Assembly (NCBI GenBank): GCA_009823505.1
Contig: VZQC01006589.1
Location: 5,451,136-5,515,135, forward strand
Direction: 5' to 3'
Origin: Rhizomys pruinosus
Lineage: Eukaryota > Chordata > Mammalia > Rodentia > Spalacidae
Length of the DNA stretch: 64,000 nt
Each line of letters starts with the position of its first letter. Positions within the stretch are counted from its first letter, which is position 1. This document shows positions 55,455 to 64,000 of the stretch, one piece after another. A program made the position numbers and the translations under genes. Under the pieces are notes generated by a model, which searched no databases, was not told where the DNA came from, and saw only the letters and a program-made list of their open reading frames with translations.

Positions 55455-55738
55455 TGTGTATGCCTCAGAGCCCCCAGAGGATACTGGGTGTCCTGCTCCA
55501 TCACTTTCCATTTTATTCTCATGATACAGGGACTCTCACTGAACCAGAAGTTCTCAAATTTTTCTAGGCTAGACAGCAAGCTCCCAGGATCCACCTGACT
55601 TTGCTGCACAGCACTGGAGTCACACATAAATAAAACCGTGCTCCCCCTGACTACCACTTTTCTTAAATGAGAGCTGATGATTCAAACTCTGGTCTTCCTG
55701 CCTTCCAAAGGCTCCTTACCAACTGAGCCAACTCTCAG
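55455..55738 (-). mobile_element. B4-like SINE
   Basis: 'actgggtgtcctgctccatc', 'gggactctcactgaaccaga', then 'ttgaactcaggtcctc'-like text and 'ccaactgagccaactctcag' follow the antisense order of rodent B4/B3A-type SINEs. The exact family is uncertain. Confidence 0.62.
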
Positions 55739-55850
55739 TCTCACTGCTGAGTTTTCCACGATGCGTTTGCATCCTGCTACTTTGCTGTGCTTATTTTCTG
55801 TCATTTTTGTTTCCAATTCATTGCCCGCTTCTTGATTCCTAGCAGTATCA

Positions 55851-57472
55851 CCTTCATCTGGGTTACAGCTACAATATCCTCGCTGGCTTTCTTTCCTAGG
55901 CCATTTCATTTGCTTTTTTTTTTTTTCAGCTCTAGCCATGTTCTTTAACATCTTCATTAATTTATTGTAAGAGTCATTCAATATGTATACTTGAAAAAGT
56001 GTAGTATAATTTTAAAAATTATTTGCATAGTATTTCTATGGGCTATAATTCAAAATAATATATCCCCACAGCAGCATTTCTAAATATGCTAATAATGGTC
56101 TTGTAATATAAGAATAACTAAGTTGAACACCATAGAATTAAAAGAAGCTAATTTTGGGCTACTCTGATTGTGCTCAAATTTTGGCTTTGTGTCATAAATT
56201 AAATTTACTTGACTTTCTTGTCCCATTTCCTTAGTAGACCTCTACAAATTAGCCAGTGCTATATTTTTAGATTCTTAAACTGTCTGAACTCCTTCTGCCC
56301 TTCTTGTTAGTTTTCTGTTAGTTCCTCCTTCCCAGAAATCTCCAGGAAGTTGTTTTCATCTTCATCTAAGCCTTTTGCCATATATTTGAATTCCAAGTTC
56401 TCTGCATACTGCTCCTACTTCCTTTCCCTCTGTTACTGTTGCTTTTCATACAGATACCCAAGGTCATAACCCGCCTCAGGTTTTTGAACTTTCTCCCATT
56501 CTTCTCATCTCCTTTTGAGTGGCTGATCTAGTCCTGCCTCAGACATAAAGCTCTTTCTGATGATGAGGTTGCCATCATCTTCCCCATCCATAATGGAACA
56601 GTATGCTATCACCTGCAAGTAGGTTCTGATGGAGAATATCAAATATTCAATGAGCCTCAGTGGTCAAGTCCAGTCTATGCAGCAGAGAGGTGACAGGCTT
56701 TGCATGTGTGTTCCTTTCCATCCTTCAGGCATTTCTATTCCTCAATGTCACAAAACAATAACCAGTATTAACAACCAACATCCATAATGTGTTTGATAAA
56801 AGCCAGGAACTCTACTAAATATTTTATGTGCATTGCTTCTACAACATCCTTATTTTATGAATGTGAAGTTTTCAGTGCACAGCATTTAACAATTGCTTTG
56901 TCAAGTAACTAAACCATGGATTATGAAAAAAGCATTTTACTTTAGTTTATTTTGACTGTCTTCAGATACTATAGCATACATAGAATAAGTAAGCATATTA
57001 GCCTATGAGGAGGAATGCAATTTATGAATCTCTAATCTCTTTTTCTATGCCAGAGAACTCCACTTTAAATCTCTATTCAATTATTTCCATATATTTGAAA
57101 CAATTACAAGATGTATGTATGCAATGTTAATAATGCATTCAGATGTTATTTCATTTGGGCACTTACTTATTGTTAGTTAGCTAGTTTGATTTGGGGAACA
57201 CAGTTTTACTTTGTAGTCCAGAATGGCTTTGAACAAGTGGAAATGCTTGCCTTTGGTTCCCCAGTGCAGGAATTCTAGGCATATGCAGTCATGTCCAACT
57301 TCATTTGGGAAACAATTCAGAATAAATGTGCAATAATATAAATAGCATTTTAAAGTGAACAACACTGAAAACAAGTAGATATTTATAGGTAATATAACTG
57401 CATCCCTAAAACTTTCCAGAAAATATTCAACTAATAAAAGTCTAACTTTTTCCCCTCAGAAATTTAATTACT
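55851..57472. other. AT-rich DNA with an old B1
   Basis: No gene seen. The B1 piece at 57172-57300 is listed separately. Confidence 0.5.
57172..57300 (-). mobile_element. B1 SINE, old
   Basis: 'tttgtagtccagaatggctt' and 'cagtgcaggaattctaggca' in antisense B1 order, strongly diverged. Confidence 0.6.
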
Positions 57473-58079
57473 TAAAAATTTTTAGCTACCCAAAGGGATA
57501 GCTTAACTTTTTCTTTTCCAATTAATACTCCTTTAATTTCCTTCCCTTGTCTTATTGCCCAAGCAAGTGTTTAGAGCACTATGTTGAAGAGGAGTGGCTA
57601 TAGGGGGCAGCCTTGCTGGGTTCCTGCCTTTAAGGGAAATGGTTCCAACTTTTCTCCATTTAGGATGATATTGGCAGTGGGTTTGGTATATATGGCTTTG
57701 ATCATGTTGAGGAATGTTCCTTTCAGTTCTATTCTCTCTAGAACTTTAAACATGAAGGGATGCTGGATCTTGGATCTTGTCAAAGGCTTTTACTGTGTCA
57801 ATTGAGATGATTGTGTGGTTTTTGTCTTTCAGTCCATTTATGTGTTTTATGATATTTATTGATTTACATATGTTGAACCATCCCTGCATCTCTGGTATGA
57901 ATCCAATTTGATCATGATGAATGATCTGTTTTATGTGGGTCTGTATGCAATTTGCAAGTATTTTGTTGAGAATTTTTGCATCTATATTCATTAGTGAGAT
58001 GGGTCTATAGCTTTTTGTTTGTTTTATTCTATTTGCTTGCATCTTTGCCTGGCTTTGGTATTAGAAGTGTAATGCTGGC

Positions 58080-59923
58080 TTCACAGAAGGAGTCTATGGG
58101 AGAAATTCTCTGTATCCTTCTTGAACACCGTTTCAGTAAATGGTTGTATAAGACCTCTATTAAATGTTTTACTAGAATGTCTGCCATGAAACCATACTGT
58201 GGACCCAGGGTCTTTTTTTATAGTTTGGAGGTGTCTTAATTACATCTTCAATTTCCTCTAATTTTGGGCTCATTTAAACTGTCAGATGTCTTCTCTTGAG
58301 TTTTAAGCTTTTGTTGGTCCCTCCAGGATTTCATATATCATCCATTCTCCTTTAGGTTTTCAAATTAGTGGAGTATAGATTTTTGAAAGTACTCTCCCTT
58401 ATTATTGGTCGTGGATTTTTCTTCTTTGTTCTGCTGTTATGTTTCCCTTTCCATCACTAGATACTATTTGTAGTTTGGAGTTGTTCTGTTCTTGTTTTCG
58501 TCTTGGTTTTCTTTCTTTTTTTTTTTTTTTTTTTTTTGGTTAAGACTGGGCTACGAGGAATCGTCTATCTTCTGTTTATTTTTTCATGAAACTGCTTTTG
58601 GATTCGTTTGATTTGAATAGTTTTACCTAAGGGAATGATAAAAACTCCACCAAGGGAGACTTCTAGAAAATGATAAGAGTTTTGTAGTAAAGTGGTTGCT
58701 GGCTACTACAGAATAAACCTAGAAAATCAGTAGCCTTTGCTTCACACCAAGCAAGTAAATGTGGAGAAGGAATACAAGAGAGACCCCACTCACAATAGCC
58801 GAAAATAGTAATAAGTATACCTGGGAAGACAACTAACCAAAGACACAATGATCTCTGACACAAAAATTTTAACCCCTGAAAAGAAGGAGATTGAAAATAG
58901 ACGTCAAAAGATGGAAATGCCCTTCGCATGCTCATGGGGGATCAGGTACAATATTAATAATAGTTAAAATGTCCATGTTTACCACAAACTGTATATAAGC
59001 TGATTATTCAATGTAGCAATCCAGTCAAGATCCCTAATGAGCTCTCTTCGAACAGATTGGGAAAAAAAATCCTTAAATCTCAATATGGAAAACCAAAAGA
59101 CCAGCTGAAATAGCTAAAACACCCTGAGTGAAAATGCAGTACAGGGGGGATATGCCCACCAGACTTCAAACTATAGTTAAACAGTGCCAAATAAGTCATG
59201 AAAGACAGCTGGTACTTGGTACACCATAAACAGACCGCAGTTGGACCAATGGAACAATTGGATAATTTATGAATGTATTAAATGTTGTAGCTCATCGAAA
59301 CAGTACCGTCATATTTGACAAAGGGGGGCAAAAAAACCCTCATGGGGGAAGGATAGGATAGCTTTCAGCAAATGGTGCCTGGCAAAAATTCGGATCAACC
59401 ATTTATGAGAAGAACAAAAATTAAACACCTACGACTCTCTCACCACTGTGATGAGTAAAAATACAACTCCAAGTGGAATCAGAAAGATCTGAACCATCTT
59501 GCAGAGATGATAAAAGAGAAAAGTTCGGCAACAAACCTACATAGATAGGTTGTAGGAGGAGACTTTCTAATATTCAGAGAGCAGCAGAGCACAAGGAATA
59601 AGGTCAAAAAGTTGACAAGTGAGTCTCATAAAACTTATAAAACTTCTGGGGCTGGAAGAGATGGCCTAGCGAGTTAAGAGCACCGACCCGCTCTTACATA
59701 AAGGACGACGCGGGTTCGACTCCCCAAGCAACCCACATGCCGGCCGATGAACCGGTCTGAAACTCCATTGCCAGCAGAACTCCAGTTCCAGGGATCCGAT
59801 CACCCTCTTCTGACCTCCGCGGCATTGCACGACACGGGTGCACAGACTTGCTTGCAGACAATACATTCATACACATACAGAAATAAATAAAAAAAATTAA
59901 TAAAAAAAATTAAAAAAAAAAAA
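58080..59923. other. Indel-dense block, possible assembly error
   Basis: Against the other L1 copies this block has frequent 1-2 base insertions and deletions, many duplicating a neighbouring base ('cttcttgaacaccg', 'catactgtggacccaggg', 'ggtgcctggcaaaaattcgg'). The SINE within it shows the same pattern. The flanks at 57490-58070 and from about 59930 onward do not. Confidence 0.6.
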
Positions 59924-60690
59924 AAACTTAAAAGCTTCTGTACAGCGAAAGAAACAACCAAGGAGGTGAAGAGAAAACCCACAGAGTGGGAAGAAACCTT
60001 TACCAGTGACACATCTGACAGAGCGTTAACATCAAGAATATAAAAACTACTCAAAAAACAAAGAAGAAGACAAAGGACCTACTCAAAAGATAGAGTAAAG
60101 AGCTGAACAGAGTCTTCACCAGTGAGGAATTAAAGATGGCTGAGAAACATCTTAAAAAGTGTTCATCATCATTAATAATTAAGGAAATGCAAATTAAAAC
60201 CACTCTCAGATACCATCTCACTCCAGTATGGCTAGCTAAATCAAGAAAACAAAAACAACAGATGCTGGAGTAGTTGTGGGGAAAGGGGAACACTCATCCA
60301 CTGCTGGTGGGAATTTAAACCACTATGGAAAGCAGTGTGGAGAACCCTTAAAAGACTCAGAACGAGCTTATCACCTGACCCAGTCATACCACTCCTGGGT
60401 ATATACCACAAAGACTCATCCTACTGCAAAGATATATGCACATCCATGTTTATTACAGCTCTCTGCACAATAGTGAAGAGCTGGAACCGACCCATATGTC
60501 CCTCAACAGACAAGTGGATGACAAAAATGTGGTACATCTACACAATGGAGTACTTACTATTCAGCGGTAAAGAAGGATGGCATTATGAACTTTGCAGGTA
60601 AATGGATGGAGCTTGAAGCCATTATGCTGAGTGAGGTGACACAGTCCCAGAAAGACAAATGAAGAATGGTTTCCCTCATTTTTGGATGCT
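58640..60690 (+). pseudogene. L1 ORF2 remnant (post-RT to C-terminus)
   Basis: Sense ORF2 split by very frequent single-base indels between about 58640 and 59640. After the SINE it is less damaged: 60335-60601 encodes a recognisable C-terminal stretch (DPVIPLLGIYHKDSS...). The catalytic motif is lost at the inversion break. Confidence 0.85.
59648..59923 (+). mobile_element. B2/B3-type SINE, indel-rich
   Basis: Plus-strand SINE of the duplicated subfamily inserted in L1. Its right duplication is AAACTTAAAAGCTTCTG (59924-59940) with a corrupted left copy at about 59631-59647. Extra bases occur in the head ('ggaagagatgg', 'gcgagttaag', 'accgacccgctc') that no other copy has. Confidence 0.9.
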
Positions 60691-61080
60691 AACATCAAAT
60701 CCCCCAGACGAAAGGCAAGCTGAATGGCAGTATGGTTATATTTTTGTTTATCTGAAAACAACTATGTTGTTATAATGTGAATCCCTCAATGGGCTCTAGA
60801 ATCCACCCACCAATTATTTTCAGACTCTGTAATTACTGTATATGGGTGGAGAGTATGTATCCATATTTAGAGTAATATGAAATTAACGGAAGAAAATGTG
60901 AATTCCTAAGAACATAAAAAGACTGAGAGAAAGATGCAGGACAGTTATGGCAGAATGCGTGATCTGGGATGGGATGGGATGGGGTGGGGGGAAGGGATAG
61001 GGGAATATGCCTGAAGGGAAATGAAAAATAATGTATGAAATACATAAAACATCAATAAATAAATTTTAAACATTTAGCTA

Positions 61081-61851
61081 TGTATGTGGCAGACCCACTA
61101 TCCTCATTTCTCATGCAGTAACACAAAGGGCTGGAAAAAGCGGTGTGCTGCCATCATTTCTATAATTTGAAGAAAACGTAGTCTCAACAAATCTTGCCTG
61201 TTCTAGTCTACTATCCCTTGGCTTTGAGAGAAGCAGAAATTAAATTCTCATTTAATTAAAAGGATCTTTTAGGACCCTAAAGTCTTTTATAGTGATAAAA
61301 AGAACCCTCTCCATTGTACTCTGGCCCCCTTAGAGTTGCATGAAACAATTCTCTTCCTGTTAAAGCACAGGTCCCTTTACTTCCCAGTTCCAACTCCACT
61401 GTCCTAACTCCACAGCCTCAGGAATTCATTCCTTAAGCTGCATGTGTGAGACTTTGGAAAGTAGAATGGGTATCAGACAGTTTCCAATGTAGCACATTAA
61501 TATTTTCAAGTTGAACCTGGCCCAGGTTTATAAATCCAGCCTGGCATCTGGCATCTGTTATAAGAATAACACAGATTTAAAAATGCTTGCAAACCCTCCA
61601 GCAAGCTAAGTCATCCCCACTTAATGACAAGTATAGCCGCTAGCTTCTCTGAAAGTTAGACAGATGCTACATGCTGCCAGTTCATCTGCGCCCAGGATAT
61701 TAACAAAGTGCTGTTAACGACTGTGATTTGCTCTTTTATATCGATGACAAAACAGTATTAACAACATTCAATGATGATCACTGAGCTAGAATATCTGTTT
61801 TTGCGGGTTTGTGGGTCTCCTAAAACTTTCAATGACTTTTTGGTGGCATTG

Positions 61852-61904
<53 letters not shown>

Positions 61905-62819
61905 CAATGATTGAGGTTTTATGAGCTACATAGGAAAGGATCTTGTTGCAATATGTTAGAGAGGGTTAACATGCAGGGTATCATGTTTGGGCTACAAATG
62001 AATTTGATGAATCTTTGAATATTAAAGGGATGAAGTAGAAGTTATGTGAATGAAAACTACATTTTTTCTCCTTGTCACTGTCTTTCCATATTTTCAACCA
62101 TTTAGGAAGAAAATTCATAACTATGAAAATCAACAAGAAAAAAATCTATCCAAACAAACAAAAAAATCAAGTATTGAAAAACTGATAAGGACTGACAGAG
62201 AAATTCTATCATGTGTACTTACTTCAAAACTTCCCAATAATATGATATCAGCGAAAGGTGTCTCTGTGTTTTCTGCAATCTCAAAGTTGACCAGAGTGTT
62301 TTTAATTTTGGGAACAAGCTTCACATACCTTAATGTCCCTCATTGAGATGGGCCCAGTGGCAGCTAGAGTTCTTCCCTGAAGAGCATGATATGTCTTTAG
62401 GAGGGTAGGTTTAGTGTAATATTCAAATATTTTTACTTCAAAGATAGAAAGAAAACTACCAAAATAGGAATGCATATTTTTCATGTTTAGTTACATTTTT
62501 AACAAAATTAATCTCCCTAGCATGGAAGTTTAATTTTAAGCTGTTAAACTTTGACCAATAGTATGAATTTTGAAAGAAGAAAAGAGAAAGTTTAAATTTA
62601 TCTTACTCTCTGGAATTAGATTTCATTTTATTCCTTTTCTGTTGAGACACAATAAAAATATGTACAGTTGATTTCTTCCCTCTTTTTCTGGAACACCGTG
62701 AGTGCTGGATTCCAGAAGAGCCAATAATGTAACTGAAGGACTGGAACTTTCAGTGTATCCCTAATCTTCCCTCACAGATGAGAGTTTGTAGAGTAACTGT
62801 CAGCTGGGTTAATCACTAA
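61081..62819. other. Unique-looking DNA with (TA)n
   Basis: No gene recognised. The TA repeat is at 61850-61901. Confidence 0.5.
61850..61901. repeat. (TA)n microsatellite
   Basis: About 25 TA units with one irregularity near the start. Confidence 0.93.
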
Positions 62820-63130
62820 TGACTGTGATGTTCAGTCAATCATGGAAAGTAACAGAGCCTCCATAATAAATCCTAAAGAACAGTCTGGGGAGCTTGCACA
62901 TTGATTCACCAGTAGCAGAGCTGGGTGATGTGCACCTGCAGAATGTGTGCACACCCCTGTGCAAAAGATGTAGACACCCCTGTTCCTTCTCCCATGCCTT
63001 GCCTATGCAATTCTTCCATCTGACCTGTCCTGAGTTGTATCCTTTTATGAGAAACTGATCATCAGTAAGTAAACTGCTGTCATGACTTCTGTGAGCAGGT
63101 CTAGGAACTTATTAACATGAGGAGGCATCA
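62820..63130 (+). mobile_element. Possible ancient LTR-like repeat
   Basis: 'gagcctccataataaatcc', 'cccatgccttgcctatgcaa', 'cctgagttgtatccttttat' and 'atcagtaagtaaactg' occur in the order I associate with an old mammalian LTR. I cannot name the family with confidence. Confidence 0.4.
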
Positions 63131-63621
63131 AAGGACCCACCCTCCAATTTAAGGTGAGGAACACAGAGTAAATCAGAAATAAAGATTCTTTTCTCCAGGA
63201 TCATTTATAAATTTTTTTGAGCCACAATATATTTGGGTTCATCAGTGATGGTCTTTCATTATTACACACAGAAATCACTTTTGGTAACATTAATGTTATT
63301 TACAGGACATGCTTCATTTATTCAACAGATGCCTGCTGAAGCCTGTTATAAGCGAGACACTCTTCTTTTTGCAGTAGGTTTAGTGGCCAAGATAGTTGAG
63401 AGAGACTGTCCTCCAGCTAAACAAAATAAACAGAGAAACCTCTTAAGGATTGTAATAAATTATTTCAGTGGCATCTCTCATATTTTATCTGACTTCACTT
63501 TGCTATTTTCAGGGAGCCAAGGGAATTAGCATTTTATGACTGAAACAAAAAGTTGCCTTATATCCCTTAAAATCCACTACTCTCTGAGAGTCAAGTGGAC
63601 AACTGGCAGAGATTGTGGTTT
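63131..63621. other. Unique-looking DNA
   Basis: One 98-codon frame (63233-63529) has no recognisable domain. Confidence 0.45.
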
Positions 63622-63630
63622 GAAAGTTGT

Positions 63631-63874
63631 GGCCTGGAGAGATGGCCTAGCGGTTAAGAGCACCGACTGCTCTTGCAGAGGACCTGGGTTCGATCCCCAG
63701 CACTCACATGGCAGCTGAGAACCCTCTGTAACTCCATTTCCAGGAGAACTCCAGTTCCAGGGGAATCCAACACCCTCTTCTGACCTCCGCGGCATTGCAC
63801 AACACGGGTGCACAGACCTACATGCAGACAGTACATTCATACACATAAATAAAATAAAATAAAAATTTAAAAAA
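63631..63874 (+). mobile_element. B2/B3-type SINE, duplicated subfamily, young
   Basis: Plus-strand SINE with duplication GAAAGTTGT (63622-63630 and 63875-63883). It has an intact tRNA-like head with box A-like (TGGCCTAGCGG) and box B-like (GGTTCGATCC) pol III promoter parts and the doubled 'ctcca.ttccagg' block. It is close to the subfamily consensus seen in this window. Confidence 0.96.
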
Positions 63875-64000
63875 GAAAGTTGTATTTAACCACTGTATAA
63901 ATGATCACTCTTCATAAATAAACATTAGTACTTGCTACAGGCATAATTCACAATCTAGAACAGAGAATATTCAGAGACATTCTGAAATGTAATTAAAATT

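Larger units (their letters stand above)
53530..55850 (-). mobile_element. Ancient L1 (L1M-like) with later insertions
   Basis: Heavily diverged antisense ORF2 text in the correct order. 53550-53830 has 'aggaacctccatattgac' and 'gctgcactaatttatattt'. 54250-55290 has 'agttttaatttgcattttcc', then 'tttattccactggtctac', then 'cctaggaatttttgaggcc'. 55740-55830 has 'tgcatcctgctactttgctg'. Two B1s, a TTTC repeat and a B4-like SINE interrupt it. It is older than the other L1s here. Confidence 0.72.
57489..61064 (+). mobile_element. L1 with inverted 5' segment and nested SINE
   Basis: 57489-58625 is antisense ORF2 (before and within RT). From about 58616 the sequence is sense ORF2 to its end, then 3'UTR and an A-rich tail to 61064. 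The inverted part ends inside the codons before the catalytic FADD and the sense part starts just after, so only about ten bases are lost. This is the twin-priming form. TTTAGCTA flanks both ends (57481-57488, 61073-61080); the left side reads TT|AAAAATTTTTAGCTA. Confidence 0.88.

Noticed and set aside
55682..55981. 99-codon Lys-rich minus-strand frame
   Set aside because: Overlaps the edge of a B4-like SINE and ancient L1 sequence. No recognisable domain.
63631..63700. tRNA gene (box A and box B motifs)
   Set aside because: These belong to the tRNA-derived head of the B2/B3-type SINE. No cloverleaf with a CCA-ready 3' end, and the SINE body and tail follow. The same applies to the other SINE copies.

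Overview
This window is nuclear DNA from a muroid (mouse-like) rodent, and it consists almost entirely of interspersed repeats. I found no intact cellular protein-coding gene, no rRNA or tRNA gene, and no CRISPR array or other prokaryotic-type system. The rodent call rests on B1 SINEs, B2/B3-type SINEs, a B4-like SINE, ERVL-MaLR solo LTRs and many L1 (LINE-1) copies with rodent-type ORF1, ORF2 and 3' ends. The youngest SINEs belong to a B3-like subfamily with an internal duplication of about 18 bp. I do not know this form from Mus or Rattus, so another muroid lineage is likelier. The species itself cannot be named from sequence alone.

Layout. 1-5.6 kb: old minus-strand L1 3' ends, two MaLR-type solo LTRs (one with a 5-bp target-site duplication, TSD), and a B2-B1-B2 cluster. 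5.6-8.2 kb: AT-rich single-copy-looking DNA with one weak signal-peptide-like exon candidate. 8.19-12.46 kb: the best-preserved L1 (plus strand). Its RT and C-terminal domains are still open for 934 codons, but an internal deletion joins the ORF1 coiled coil in frame to the back half of the ORF2 endonuclease. 12.5-16.7 kb: decayed L1 and unique DNA. 16.7-31.25 kb: a stack of minus-strand L1s with nested insertions. These include a retrocopy of an unidentified transcript (18.17-19.93 kb), several SINEs, and an L1 promoter made of 210-bp monomers (30.78-31.24 kb). 31-33.8 kb: unique DNA, SINEs and a long GAA/GAAA purine tract. 33.86-35.51 kb: a second young L1, 5'-truncated and inserted in the A-tail of an older one. 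35.5-43 kb: old L1 3'UTRs and unique DNA. 43-45.3 kb: an L1 with an inverted 5' part and an ERVK-like solo LTR with a 6-bp TSD. 47.5-55.9 kb: a nearly complete but decayed minus-strand L1 and an ancient L1. 57.5-61.1 kb: a plus-strand L1 with a 5' inversion; part of it is so rich in indels that I suspect assembly error. 61-64 kb: unique DNA ending with a fresh B2/B3 SINE.

The parts do not form an operon or pathway. They record repeated L1-driven retrotransposition: L1 supplied the machinery for its own copies, for the SINEs and probably for the retrocopy. By my count about 15 L1 segments are on the minus strand and 4 on the plus strand. That imbalance would fit an intron of a plus-strand gene, but this is inference. 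I found no convincing undescribed biological system. The most useful leads are the retrocopy, the SINE subfamily, repeated insertion at one L1-internal site, the monomeric L1 promoter, and the suspect assembly block.
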